Shown here: positions 22,048 through 33,884 of the stretch, one piece after another | Layout of the letters: each line of letters starts with the position of its first letter | How positions within the stretch are numbered: the first letter of the stretch is position 1 | NCBI GenBank assembly: GCA_016081115.2 | Contig: CM071930.1 | Span: 8,351,419 to 8,415,418, forward strand | Direction: 5' to 3' | Source: Rehmannia glutinosa | Taxonomy: Eukaryota; Streptophyta; Magnoliopsida; Lamiales; Orobanchaceae | DNA: 64,000 nucleotides | Notes under the pieces: model-generated | What the model was told of the DNA's origin: nothing | The model's database searches: none | What the model saw: only the letters and a program-made list of their open reading frames with translations | Made by a program: the position numbers and the translations under genes

Positions 22048-24767
22048 CATATGCAGGGACGGAGACAAAAACTTAACATTAGGGGATATATTTATATTTT
22101 CGGCTTTGTGAGATTTATAAAGTTGAGGGTGCTACCGCCGACGACATGCCCTAGCTAGTTTCATCACATATTATATGAATATCACGTGTCACCTTATAAA
22201 TGTAGCCATCACATTACACATTGAAACACTAGATGAAATCCCGTTGTAAATAAAAGATCATCTTTGGAGTAAAATTTTGCATAGATGCAAATTCTTGGTT
22301 AGGGTTCCAACCTATGATGCTTAGACTTTTCATTTCAGGTGAAGTACCCATATTGACTCGACATGACGGACACGTCACACGTGTCCGATCCTCCAAAAAT
22401 CAAACACTCCACTTTCGGATACTAAGTAGTGATAAAGCACATGGAAGCTTCTTTTTTCGTATAACCTTTTCAAGTAATAATTATATTGTTCAAATTATAT
22501 CAAACATATATTGTTTATAAATAATGTATTAAAAATGTAATAATGCATATCAAATAATATATTTTAAAAAATCTAAATTTATTGGCGTGTTCGTATGTCG
22601 TGTCAGTTTTGGATTTTTTGGTTGTGGCAACAATGTATCCTAGATTTTAGACAAAAAAGATCGATACCCAAATATGTACCATTGTCCAACACCCGTGTCC
22701 AAGTCCGAGCAACATAAGTTCCAACTTACATTTCTCATATTATTTCCCCCAAAAAAATTTATATTCTTAATTATGCTTAACACAAACACACACATCACAT
22801 TACCACGAAACAGGCATGTTTCCAGTGGTATCGCTTACTCTTTACAAAGGTGTTGAATAGAGTTCAAAACCATGTATTTTTGGGTTTTTTTAAATTTATT
22901 CCTCCCCTTCAACCACTATCCCCAATCTATTAAAAAAAAAAAGTACACACACCATATTTAGGAGTGTGTGTGTGTGTGTGAATATATATATTTATATTAT
23001 GTGTGAATATTCATGTGAAGAACAAGAAGAGACATGGCATTGCATGATATGAGGAATAGATGTTTGGGAGAGGGCCTACAAATGTTGTGGTGCTTCGCGT
23101 TCACCATTCATTGGAATATGATTGGGTGAAATAGCGACGTATCGGTTCAATAGATAGATAACGGAAAGGGAACATGATCCCTGCCATTATCAGACCGAGG
23201 TTTTTGTCTACCCCGTTTGTCTCAAATATTTCTTTAATTTTCGTTCACACCTTAAATAAATATCTTCCTCCAGGCCTGTAAGATTTACTAGGAATTTTTT
23301 TGACAATAGTACAAATTAATATTCAAAAAAGTTTTAGGTTTTTGTGTAATTAACCTTAAGCCTAATAGTTAATTAGTTATTATCCGTATAATTTATTTGT
23401 TTGATCATCATGGGCAATTTAGTTATTTAGACGTCTTCGTCTATAATATAATAACTGCTTACTAGTATCAGTTTCAAAATAAAAAATGTTTTTCATAAAA
23501 AAAAACCTTTCCTATTTGCCTTTGATCATTACTATCTTAATAGTCTTTTCTAAAACGACGATCTTGCGGGGTATATGTCCTGTTAGACCTCTATTTTGTA
23601 TTTTTACGTATACATTTTTAATAGTTCAATTAATTATATCTCTTGCATCATCCCGTTGGAATCGAATAGAATGGCCGACAATCCCGGTTAATTCGGGGAT
23701 ATGGTGAGATGAGAAATCTCTACTTCTTTAGAATCGGGGAATGGAACATGGGCATTATTTACATGTTTGCCCCCTTCCTATTCCGATTAGATAAAATGGG
23801 AATTATCTGTTCTCATCCGTATTCCCGAATATGTGTAATATATATATATATATATAATTAATAATATTAATATATTTATTATTTATTATTTTATTAATTC
23901 TAAAAATTAACCCTAAGAATATTTTCATATTTACTTGTTCTTATTCTTTATTTCACAAATTATGAATTTATGTTATTTATGTTTTAAAAGAACGATTACA
24001 TTGTAAAAGTTTAAAATTTTAAAAAACAATTGAAGTATAAAGATAACTAATTTGATTATAATTCATATGATTAAATAATAAAAATAAATTATTATTGATT
24101 ATATGAGAATCTCTTTTAAATACGAAATATTTTGTTGTGTGAACATGAATTGTATCTATTTATGGAACATATTTATCTATGATAAAATAAAAGTTTGAAA
24201 AACGTTTTAATTGTCCAATGTGGAATCTTTTTTACTACCCTAATCATGAATATTTAATAAATTATATTTTTAATAAAATGAACAATAAAATCATTTCAAA
24301 TTATATATTTTTTGGGGTTTAAAAAACTGATCAATTATTAGAATTGTTAAAAGAATTAAACAAAAATCATGTTTTATATTTAACAACGCAATTTTAAGGG
24401 AAAATAAAATATTTCAAAAAAATAAAAAATATTTTATTTTTATATATACACATATATCAAAAAATTATCAAAAATACAAACTCATATCTAATTCCAAATG
24501 TACAACTTTAAAACTTGAGTATCAAAATAGGTTGATAAATATAAAAAATAATTTCAAACAATATGAAAAGTATGTTATTATATAAAAAGTAATTTTCTAT
24601 ATATAAAATATTATTATGAGTATAATTTCATTTTAAATAAATCTTAATTTTCTTCTTACATAAATATATATAATGTTATGTATAAATACATGTGATATAT
24701 AAATTTGGATACATATTTTGAGATATTTTCTTTAGTTTAATTTTTTTAATTGAATTTAATCAATTTA
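22048..24767. other. AT-rich intergenic DNA without recognised genes
   Basis: Immediately right of the CACTA end, CAGGGACGGAGAC at about 22056 looks like a hAT end of the CAGGGGCGGAG family. A GT microsatellite lies at about 22964-22980 and a TA run at about 23839-23857. Around 23650-23820 the words AATCGGGGAATGG and CCCGAATATG suggest a decayed hAT miniature like that at 54579. No coding region is supported. Confidence 0.45.
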
Positions 24768-24772
24768 AATAT

Positions 24773-25108
24773 TGTTGGGATTTTGGTCCAAAGATCCTGT
24801 CCGCAATGGGCTTTAAAAGAGAAAGGGCGCGCCCGCGATTCGAACTCGTGAGTATTTGGATTGCATAGTTAAAGGATAGCTTAAAGGATATGATTTGGAC
24901 TACATATACCATCGAGATGCATCTTCTTTCTCGTGCCCATTACATAAAACTACGAGGTTAGCGTGTTTGACTTGGGTAGACATGGGATGGGTGACCCCTG
25001 GGAAGTTTTTCGAGTGCGCGTGAGTGAGGACAAAGCGCGCTAGAAAAGACTCGTGTTGGTTTTGTAGGGGGACGATCGTCAATCCGAGTAAGTAAGCAGA
25101 GTCCAACA
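24773..25108 (+). repeat. Cassandra 5' LTR (336 bp)
   Basis: Begins TGTTGGG and ends CCAACA. Contains the 5S-like segment at 24903-25020. Compared with the 3' LTR it has small indels, including one missing A in the Pol III A box. Confidence 0.9.
24903..25020 (+). ncRNA. 5S-rRNA-like segment within Cassandra 5' LTR
   Basis: The segment matches the middle and 3' part of plant 5S rRNA, including GGATGGGTGACC (internal C box, 24985-24996) and an altered A box GTTAGCGTGTTTG at 24957-24969 where genuine 5S has GTTAAGCGTGCTTG. In Cassandra elements these boxes are thought to allow Pol III transcription. This is not a functional ribosomal gene: the 5' third is diverged. Confidence 0.8.
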
Positions 25109-25110
25109 AC

Positions 25111-25122
25111 CGGTATCGAAGC
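25111..25122 (+). other. Cassandra primer binding site (tRNA-Met type)
   Basis: CGGTATCGAAGC, two bases after the LTR, resembles TGGTATCAGAGC. A tRNA B-box-like word GAGTTCGAATT follows at 25130-25140. Confidence 0.8.
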
Positions 25123-25210
25123 AGGTCACGAGTTCGAATTCCTTTGGAAAGACGCTTTGCGAGAGGTTGCCTGGGAGCGGAACGAGATCTTTGGCGCAAT
25201 GAGGTAAACG

Positions 25211-25450
25211 GACCGTAATGAAGGGTAGGTTGCCGGTGGCGTAACTCGAGGTAAAATGGACTCGAATCGAAGGTGTAGGTAGGCCGGGTGGACAGAATCG
25301 AAGGGTAGGTTGCCAGGTGGCGGAATCGAGGTAAAAATGGACTGAAGGCGAAGGTGTAGGTTCTTTGGGTGGACCGAAGGGTAAGTTGCCGTGTGGCGGA
25401 GGAAAATGTGTTCGGGCTGGCGAAGGTGTAGGTTCTTTGGCGGCCGGAAT
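25211..25450 (+). repeat. Three ~80-bp tandem units in the Cassandra internal region
   Basis: Units start at about 25211, 25291 and 25371. Each carries GAAGGGTAGGTTGCC (or GGTAAGTTGCC), then a GGCGGAATCGAGG-like word, AAAATGGACT and GCGAAGGTGTAGG. They differ by point changes and small indels. No coding potential is seen. Confidence 0.8.
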
Positions 25451-25577
25451 CGAGAGGCTAGCGTGCGTGACGCGACGCTGAATCGAAGAAGTTGGCGTTA
25501 GAACCGAGGAAGTTTAGCGGACAATGGAGGTTGCCAACACCGGAGCCGAGATCTTTGGCAGTCTTTGGGAGGGGGAT

Positions 25578-25667
25578 TGTTGGGATTTTGGTCCAAAGAT
25601 CCCCGCCCGCAATGGGCTTTAAAAAGAGGCGCAGGCGCGCCCGCGATTCGAACTCGTGAGTCTTTGG
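25578..25667 (+). repeat. Cassandra 3' LTR, left part (before Athila insertion)
   Basis: Repeats the first 90 bases of the 5' LTR, from TGTTGGGATTTTGG to CGTGAGTCTTTGG, and is preceded by a polypurine tract GGGAGGGGGA at 25567-25576. It is interrupted by the Athila LTR at 25668 and resumes at 37929. Confidence 0.9.
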
Positions 25668-27339
25668 TGATAAGTGTCATTTTGTACATATTTTGTATTA
25701 TTAATTCAATAGTTTTTGAATTGTTTTGTTAGAAAAATCATAGTTTCTCAAGTATTTTCGTAGCATTTCATCGTGTGATGTGTTTAACATTATAGGTGGA
25801 GCAATTTGGAGCAATGTGAAGCCAATATTACTTGAAAAAGGCAAGAAAATCACTCAACATGACTTGGGGTGTCAAGTAACATGGCCATGTTCAAAAAAAA
25901 AAGAAGGAAATAAATTGGATAAAAATTGGAAAAAGGGTCCAAACGGCCAAACCGTGTCACGAACACGGCCATGTTGAAGGGGATCAAAGAGGAGGAAAAA
26001 TCGCACAAAACAGTTCGAACACGGCCTGGCCGTGTCGCATAACACGGCCTGGCCGTGTTGTCCAACACGGCCGCGTGTCGCCCATTTTCAACAAATTTTG
26101 TGCGGCAAGACGGCCTGGTCGTACGCTCAACTGGCGTGTCCGGACCTCTTTTTGCAACTTTTCTTTGCGGAATTTGGGGAAAACTCACCAACCAACCCAT
26201 TTTGGCCATTTTTGTACACTTTTGACACCATATTTTCTTTGAAACATGTCTCCATGTCCCCTCCTCATCACTTGAATACAAGAATTCACCAACCAACAAG
26301 GAAAATGGGGGTGATTGTTTAATAAAAGAGAGCACTATCAATGTATTGGTTGCCTATAAAAGCCAATGGTTGAAATTGAGAGAGGCATTCATTAGATACT
26401 CTTAAAATATTCATTGTATTCATTCCATTAAGTAGAATTGGGATCGAGGGGTCTTGGAGGAGTAAAGCTTGAGGCAACATTGGGGAAGAAGGCTTGGAGC
26501 AACATCATCAAGTCAATTGAGATTTTGATAAAGATAAGTACACCATGTCTACAATGTTTACATCTTCTTGTGTCAAAAGCATGTGTAGCTAAAACTCCTA
26601 GTGTTTGAATGTAATGAACTCTAGAATGGATTTGTGATTAAGGTGTGTATGTTTTTAATAAAATTCTCATGTCTTGTGTGATTCACTTATATCATGCTTA
26701 TCTCATTCGAGTTAATATTTCCGGTATATTAATTTGATATCTTTTCTTCATCGGGTAATCGAAAGATTTATGGTGAAAAAGAAATTGTATAAGTGAAAAG
26801 AGTTGCATGCAATCCTAGATATAGGACGACATAAATCTTCTGGATTAGGGTCAAACCTAATATGGGAATTCATAAATCGTTATAATGCAATCTTGGGGGT
26901 TTTAACTAGAAAGAGATTTCAGTTAATCAACTTGAGATTAGGAGTTTTTCGCTTTGAGAAAGGGATTAACTTAAATCGGGAATTTCTACGGTCCACATAG
27001 CATGAGATTTTATTAAAAGAGGTTGGTTTTTACTTAAGGGCTTATGGTTGAATCTTTTAACTTGTCAAATCACAAAAACATTCTAGAGGGATTTACATTC
27101 AAACACACTTCTATCTCTTGATTTCTTATTCTACAAATTTTACTTCATTTTTACACTTCGATAATTTAGATTCTTTATCAAACAAAAAAACTCTGAAAAT
27201 TGTTAGATTAAATAACAAAGAGACGGTAATTATTAGTACTTATAATCCTTGTGGGAATGACACTTAAGACTCAATAATCTATACTATAAAACGATAGGTG
27301 CACTTGCCTACGGTTTTAAAGGTAGCTTTTGAGCCATCA
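25668..27339 (+). repeat. Athila 5' LTR
   Basis: TG...CA ends. Includes a palindromic ACACGGCC/GGCCGTGT cluster at about 25940-26105 and a TATA box TATAAAAG at 26355-26362, about 980 bp before the LTR end. Short open frames here, including a 163-residue minus-strand one, are not genes. Confidence 0.93.
26355..26362 (+). promoter_or_regulatory. TATA box in Athila 5' LTR
   Basis: TATAAAAG, preserved at the matching place in the 3' LTR (36993-37000). It probably sets the start of the element's Pol II transcript. Confidence 0.6.
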
Positions 27340-27347
27340 AGTTTTTT

Positions 27348-27364
27348 TTGCGCCGTTGCGGGGA
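27348..27364 (+). other. Athila primer binding site (tRNA-Asp type)
   Basis: TTGCGCCGTTGCGGGGA lies eight bases after the LTR end and matches TGGCGCCGTTGCCGGGGA, the complement of the plant tRNA-Asp(GTC) 3' end, with one substitution and one deletion. Athila and Tat elements commonly use this primer. Confidence 0.85.
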
Positions 27365-27492
27365 TTGTAATATTAAGAACACCTTATTTTTGTTAATTTA
27401 ATCATTTTTTTTTTATTTTCATCAATTGTCTTTCTAGGTATCTATCTTTGTAAGTCTTGGATTATACTTATCCTCCTTGTTTACTACGGTGC

Positions 27493-29225
27493 ATGCCTAC
27501 TGTCGAACGGGAAGCGAGACCGCCTGAAGCAACACGCAGGAAATCATCGACAGACCACGAGGAGGATACTAACGAAAGCAAGGATACCGATATGGCGGAT
27601 GAACAACAAAGAACCATGTATTTACTACGCCTAAGCCATCTATGGATCGATGACGTCGTCTAGTATCGTAAGGCCCCTGCTGCGACCAATAATTTGAAAT
27701 CAAACCGAATGTCATTCAAATGGTGCAACAATTTGTCCAATTCGACGCGCTTACGGATGGAGACCCAAATAATCATATCGCGAATTTCCTCGAAATTTGC
27801 GATACTTTCAAAATAAATGGAGTCTCCGACGATGCCATCCGTTTTACGCTTGTTCCCATTTACTCTTGGGGACGGGCTAAACAATGGCTAAACACTTTGC
27901 CGAAGGAACAATCACAACATGGAGCATTATGGCGGAAAAATTCCTTTTAAAGTATTTCCCACCCGCTAAAACCGCACGATTGAGGAATGAGATCTCTTCA
28001 ATCACTCAAGAGGACGATGAAACCTTGTACGACACTTGGGAGAGATTCAAAGAATTCTTTGCGAAAATGCCCACATCATGGTCTTCCCATTTGGATGCAA
28101 GTCCAAACATTTTACAACGGGTTGCTCTCATCGACAAGGCGTAAATGATTGATGCGGCGGCGGGGGGGAACATTGAACAATAAGACGCCCAAGCCGCCAA
28201 GATCTCATAGAAGGGATGGCCATGAATGGCTATCAATGGCAATCCGCACGAGGAAAAACCACAGTCGGTGGGAGTATATAATGCACGCGGTGGTGACACT
28301 AGCCGACATGTGTCTAAGCTCTAACTTTAAAAATGGCGGGTTGGCGACTCCAAAACCACCACCACAAAAAGCCTTATCATGCGAGACTTGTGGAGGATCG
28401 CACAACCACCAAGATTGCCCTCACGCAATACCGCATGAACAAGTGGATTATCTAGGTAATCAATCTCGACCCTTTCAAAATAATCCTTTCAAAGAACACT
28501 TATAATCCAGGTTGGCGCCAACACCCGAACTTTAGTTGGGGAAATCAAGGTCACAGGCCTAATCCAAACGCACTCCCCAATTTCGCACCTCCCGGTTTCC
28601 AACCGCGAAAAACCAAGTTTGGAGGACTTATCGTCCAAATTGGCCCAAACAACGGAAACCCGTTTCACGGCCACCGAAACATCCTTAAGGAACCAAGAAG
28701 CATCCATTCGCAACTTGGAAAATCAAATTGGTCAAATTGCCAAAATGATCTCCGAAAGGCCACAAGGAGCTTACCTAGCAACACCGAGCCAAATCCAAGA
28801 GAATGGTAAAAGCAATTACTCTAAGGAGTGGAACAAAGTTAGACGAAGACGGATGTCGGAGGATGAACCCACGCCCATACAACAAAAAGACGAACATGTA
28901 TCCAAGGAAACAAAGAAAATGGTACCGGAATTCCAACCACCTATTCCGTATCCAAGTCGATTGCGTAAGGACAAACATGACGACCAATTTGGTAAGTTCT
29001 TGGATTTATTTAAACAATTGCACATCAATATTCCTTTTGTTGAAGCCCTTTCACAAATGCCAAAATATGCCAAGTTCCTAAAAGATCTTCTTTCAAATAA
29101 GAAGAAGCTTGAAGAAATATCTATGGTGCAATTAAATGAGGAATGTTCGCAATTTTGCAAAACAAGTTACCTCGTAAAATCAAAGATCCGGGGAGTTTTA
29201 CTATTCCTTGTCATGTCGGTAATTT
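27493..29225 (+). pseudogene. Athila gag polyprotein region
   Basis: The Ty3-type gag core is clear: FVQFDALTDGDPNNHIANFLEICDTF and INGVSDDAIR at about 27735-27850, RAKQWLNTLP, then KYFPPAKTARLRNEI and ETLYDTWERFKE at about 27950-28050. A one-knuckle nucleocapsid CETCGGSHNHQDC lies near 28382-28420. It is followed by a coiled, glutamine-rich segment (LENQIGQIAKMI) and a 202-residue open stretch at 28619-29227 ending in the pre-protease linker. Gag assembles the cytoplasmic particle. At least three frame changes occur between 27660 and 28620. The start at 27493 is the first ATG after the leader and is a guess. Confidence 0.85.
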
Positions 29226-29600
29226 GACGTTGATCGGGCATTGGGTGATCTAGGGGCTAGCATTAATTTGATGCCTTATGATTTATTCAAACAAATGGGT
29301 CTCAGAGAGCCAAAACCAACTAGATGAGCCTGCAATTAGTCGACGGATCTATTAAATATCCTAGAGGCATTGTTGAAGATGTTTTGGTCAAAGTCGATAA
29401 GTTTATATTTCGTCGATTTTGTAATTCTTGATATGCATACAGATGTCAAGTCCCTTTGATCCTAGGGCGTCCATTTTTAGCTCTTTGCTAAGGCAATCAT
29501 TGACGTGCATGATGGCAAACCGATTTTAAGAGTCGAAGATGAAAAGTCATTTTTAAAATCGCTACATCAATGAAAAATACGATAGATAAAGATGACTCTG
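29226..29600 (+). pseudogene. Athila aspartic protease
   Basis: The active-site block reads DLGASINLMPYDLFKQMGL, with DLGAS at 29247-29261. This takes the place of the usual D-S/T-G and is normal for Athila proteases. Downstream phrases resemble LQLVDGSIKYPRGIVEDVLVKVDKFI and LILGRP (about 29340-29470). The enzyme matures the gag-pol product. Several single-base shifts break it, for instance near 29325 and 29410. Confidence 0.8.
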
Positions 29601-29619
29601 TTTTGCTATTGATCTTATC

Positions 29620-30050
29620 GATATGAAGATAACCAACTCTCTACCAAGCATGATTTCTAACGAATTCTTGGAGACTTGTATTGTTCAAAGTGCGGGTATA
29701 TCGGATGAAAACCCTTTCTTAGGGAATCCGTACTCGCATTGGAGGAAAACAAACCAACAGAACGATTGTAAAGAGTTCGAAAAAATTGAAAACTCACAGT
29801 GGGGCATGTCAAACCATCCATTGAGGATCCACCACATCGTTGAGTGAAGGAGTTACCCGAACACTTGGAATATGCATTTCTAGCCGAGAACGCCAAACTT
29901 CCCGTAATTATTTCCTCCAATTTATCTTCTCATCAAAAGGATAGATTCTTTGGCAATATTACTGAACATAAAAAGGCCATCGCTTGGAAAATCTCCGACA
30001 TTCGAGGGATCAATCCTTCCTTTTGCACTCACAAGATTCGATGGAGGAAA
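29620..30050 (+). pseudogene. Linker between protease and reverse transcriptase
   Basis: The tail of this linker contains LPEHLEYAFLAENAKLPVIISSNLSS and HKKAIAWKISDIRGINPSFCTHKI, which in Gypsy elements immediately precede the RT fingers. The remainder is a variable spacer. Confidence 0.7.
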
Positions 30051-31018
30051 ATTTCAAGCCGGTTGTTCTACCTCGGCGTCGCTTAAATCCAAACATGAAA
30101 GAGGTAGTTAAAGCAGAGGTAATCAAACTACTAGATCTTTGGGCTCATCTATCCAATCTCCGACAAGAATGGTGGGTAAGTCCGGTTCAAGTGGTCCCAA
30201 AGAAAGGTGGGATGCGGTGGTACCAAATGAAAAGAATGAACTTATTCCGATGCGACAGTAATAAGGTTGGCGAGTTTGCATCGACACGACGACTTAACGA
30301 TGCTACTCGCAGGACCACTTTCCTTACCTTTTATTGATCAAATGCTTGAACGTTTATCTGGTCACCTCTATTATTGCTTCCTTGATGGCATGTCAGGTTA
30401 TTTTCAGATCCCGATAGCACCGGAGGATCAAGAGAAAACCACTTTCACTTGTCCCTACGGTACTTTCGCCTATAGACGCATGCCTTTTGGGTTGTGCAAC
30501 GCACCAGCAACTTTTCAACGCTGTATGCTTGCCATCTTCGATGAGCTTGTAGAAGAAATCATGGAAGTCTTCATGGATGACTTCTCGGTTTTTGGGGATT
30601 CATTTGATCTTTGTCTTGCAAATCTTAAAAAAGTCCTTGTTCGTTGCGAAGAGACTAACCTGGTACTTAACTGGGAAAAATGCCACTTCATGGTACAAGA
30701 AGGCATTGTTTTGGGGCATAAAATTTCTTGCAGGGGAATTGAAGTTGACAAAGCGAAAGTTGATACAATTTCCAAATTGCCACCGCCCGCCTCGGTGAAG
30801 GCTATCCGAAGCTTTTTGGGGCACGCCGGGTTCTATAGGCGCTTTATCAAAGATTTTTCAAAAATTGCCCGGCCACTTACTCGCCTTTTAGAAAAGGATG
30901 CAGTTTTTGATATCAACGATGAATGTCTCCAAGCATTCAACACTTTGAAAGAAAAACTCACCACTTCTCCCATCATGGTGGCTCCGGATTGGTCTCAACC
31001 GATTCGAACTCATGTGTG
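30051..31018 (+). pseudogene. Athila reverse transcriptase
   Basis: The entry segment (LNPNMKEVVKAEVIKLLD) is followed by two or three frame breaks. A clean 250-residue stretch then runs from 30267 to 31019. It contains YFQIPIAPEDQEKTTFTCP, the FGLCNAPATFQRCM box, the catalytic FMDDFSVFG (Asp-Asp codons at 30576-30581), LGHKIS, and the thumb/connection phrase SFLGHAGFYRRFIKDFSKIA. These wordings are those of the Athila lineage. RT copies the element RNA into cDNA inside particles, primed here by tRNA-Asp. The stretch covering palm and thumb is intact, but the N-terminal fingers are not. Confidence 0.9.
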
Positions 31019-31440
31019 ATGCTAGTGATTATGCGGTAGGAGCGGATTGGGCAACGAAAAGATAAACATTTCCCGCCAATTTACTATGCAAGTAAGACTT
31101 TGAATCCGCTCAATCCCACTATACAACTACCGAAAAGGAACTACTTGCAGTGGTTTTCGCTTTGACAAATTTCGGTCATACCGATTCTATCCAAAGTCAT
31201 TTTCATACGGATCACTCGCTTTACGCTATCTCGCCGACAAAAATGACGCAAAACCACGACTAATTCGATGGGTTCTCCTACTCCAAGAATTCGATGTGGA
31301 GATCAAAGATAAACGGGTGCCGAAAATCTTGCCGACCACCTATCTCGGCTTGAGCACTCCCTAAGACCGATGAGCAACACAATGGACATATCAACGATTC
31401 TTTCCCGGATGAGCAACTCTTTGCCCTTAACTCAATTTCA
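31010..31440 (+). pseudogene. Athila RNase H
   Basis: Broken frames give CDASDYAVGA at about 31018-31045, YYASKTLN, TTEKELLAVVFAL near 31120-31160, TDHSLYAI-like residues near 31205, and IRWVLLLQEFDVEIKDK near 31265-31310. The Asp and Glu of the catalytic site are recognisable (DAS, EKELLA, TDH). The enzyme degrades RNA in the RNA:DNA hybrid. At least four indels occur. Confidence 0.8.
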
Positions 31441-32715
31441 ATTGATATTTCTTGGTTTGAGATCTCGCTAATTATCTTGCAGGAAAAGTTCTCTCAAAAG
31501 GAATGACCCATCAACAAAAGAAGAAATTCTTTTCGGACCTCAAGTATTATATTTGGGACGATCCCCACCTCTTCCGAGTTTGTGCGGATCAAATCATACG
31601 AAGGTGTGTTGCACTTCCAAACAATCTCCATTTTGAATCATTGTCACAAAGGACCTTTGGTGGACATTATCAAGCAAATACTACGCACGCAAGGTCCTTG
31701 AGTCGGGTTTTTATTGGCCTACACTTTTCAAAGACGCAAAACGGTATGTTGAAACTTGTGATAGTTGTCAACGAACAGGGAATATTTCTCGAAGAAATGA
31801 AATGCCCCAAAACGGTATACTTGTTTGTGAAATTTTTGATGTTTGGGGTATTGATTTTATGGGACCTTTTCGTCGTTTGGCAATAAATATATTTTGGTAG
31901 CCGTTGACTACGTGTCTAAGTGGGTAGAAGCTCAAGCTTTACCTAAAAATGATGCTAGAGTGGTGGTGCATTTTCTCAAAAACTTTTACCCGGTTTGGTA
32001 CACCACGAGCCATCATTAGCGATAGAGGCACTCACTTTTGTAATAATCAATTTGATAAGGTTTTAAAGCGTTATGGTGTCACACACCGAAGTCGCGACCG
32101 CTTATCATCCCCAAACTAGCGGTCAAGTCGAAGTGTCCAACCGCGAATTAAAACGAATTTTGGAAAAACGGTTGGGCACTCTCGCAAGGATTGGTCCTCA
32201 AACTCGATGATGCCCTTTGGGCTTATAGAACGGCTTTCAAAACGCCAATAGGGACTACCCCATACCGACTCGTCTATGGTAAATCATGTCATTTGCTTAG
32301 GTTGAGCTTGAACATAAAGCCTTTTGGGCTATTAAAATGCTTAATTATGACTTGTCAAGTGCGAGGAAATAACCGTTTATTGCGGTGATTAACGAACTCG
32401 AAGAATGGCGAATTCGGCATACGAGAATTCGAGAATTTACAAAGAACGAACGAAACAATGGCATGACAAGCACATTAAGCACATGAGGGAATTCCAACCA
32501 GGTGATCAAGTGTTACTATTCAACTCCCGACTTCGCCTATTTAAGGTAAGTTAAAATCCAGGTGGTCGGCCCATTCACCATTACTCAAGTGTTCCCTTAC
32601 GGGACTATCAAATTACGCACAAGGAAATGGGCACCTTTAAGGTAAACGAACACCGTCTCAAGCTTTATTTTGGGGCACCATCGATGATAATTATAGAGAT
32701 TCCTCAAGCTTGAGG
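31441..32715 (+). pseudogene. Athila integrase
   Basis: A zinc-binding N-terminal region (31500-31800; DPHLFRVCADQIIRRCV, GGHYQANTT) leads to the catalytic core: a WGIDFMGPF block at about 31843-31870, and ISDRGTHFCN at about 32012-32045. A TAYHPQTSGQVE block follows at about 32098-32130, then LDDALWAYRTAFKTPIGTTPYRLVYGK at 32203-32283. The C-terminal part contains HKHI, QPGDQVLLFNSRLRLF at about 32500-32540 and a segment ending LKLY at 32665. Integrase joins cDNA to chromosomal DNA. Frameshifts lie between the motifs. Confidence 0.85.
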
Positions 32716-33884
32716 ATCTCCCAAATACATCACACAATTAGAGGTGAATCAGTCAGCTATACGACATTAAAGAAGTGCTACCAGGAGGCAACCCGATGAT
32801 TTTTGTATCAATTTGTTTCAAATTTTTACTTAGGATTCATTTTTTTACTCGGGATGATATTTAATAAAAAAAAAAATTTACGACTCGGGACACGGCCGGG
32901 CCGTGTCTTCCGACATGGCCGTGTCCAAATCCACCAATTTTCCCTTTTATATTTTAATTAAAAAAAAAAAAAAAAATTGGTCTCGAACACGGCGGGCCGT
33001 GTCGCCCGACACACGGCCGTGTTGGCCCAAAATTTTATTCGCGAAATAGCCGAACACGGCCAGGCCGTGTCGCCCGACACGGCCGCGTGTCCGGCTGTTA
33101 AAAAACAAGGGGGTTCGAATTGGGTTATTTTTTTCGATTTTTTCATTCCAAAACCCTAAAACCCCTCTTCTTCACCAAAATTTCCCCCAAATTCACCTCA
33201 CTCTTCTATCTAAACTCAAAATTCTTCCATAAAACACCATCTTCCCTCCATTGCCAACACACTTCTACCGATTGATTGTTGGGAATTTTGTGGGCTTTTG
33301 GGAGATTTCTCTTGTGGGTTTTTATTTCAAGGTATGATTTTCTATGTTATTTTTTTTTTTTTTTTTGTGTGTTTTTATGCTTTCAATTTGTTCATAAATG
33401 TGTGAATTTTCTATCATTTAGGGATTTTTGATTTAACTTAAATTTTTGGAATTTTTATGCCTAATTATTTGTGTTGAAGATGAGGTATTTTTGGATTTTT
33501 ATGGTGATAATGTTGGCCCCATGTGCTATTGAAATTTGTATGGGAAAAATCATGTGAAGTCAATTGTTGGAATTATCTTGCTTAATTTCACCAACAAAAT
33601 TGGTCCTAAACGAATGAAAGGGTTTATTGTTGCCTAAATATAACGATATGAGCGTTTGTTGATTGATTGATTGTTAGAATCATATGATTGATCATGAGTG
33701 GAAACCGTGCTTTGTTGTAACTTACGTGCTATTTTGATGAGAACTTGAAGGTGATGGGATGATGTTGTTGTTGGGAATTTAATTGAGGCATGGTTTTTAT
33801 AGGATAGTTGGTTTTCAAAGAAATATTAATAGTAATCGTCCTTGTATTGCATGTTGCTATCAAAAATTCCTTTTCGTAACTACC
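32716..33884 (+). other. Spacer between Athila integrase and third ORF, with palindromic tract
   Basis: Starts with the GGAGGCAACCCGATG phrase common after Athila integrase. A cluster of GACACGGCCG/CGGCCGTGTC words lies at 32887-33095, broken by poly-A. Then comes a leader with CT-rich and T-rich runs (about 33160-33370). No coding region is supported. A splice acceptor for a subgenomic mRNA could be here, but this is speculative. Confidence 0.55.

Noticed and set aside
25940..26105. CRISPR-like array of short repeated palindromes
   Set aside because: The context is a plant LTR. Unit and spacer lengths are irregular, and the words alternate in orientation.
25850..26341. 163-residue minus-strand open frame, the longest non-pol frame near 26 kb
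   Set aside because: It lies entirely inside the Athila 5' LTR, reads the palindromic tract, and is not preserved in the 3' LTR.
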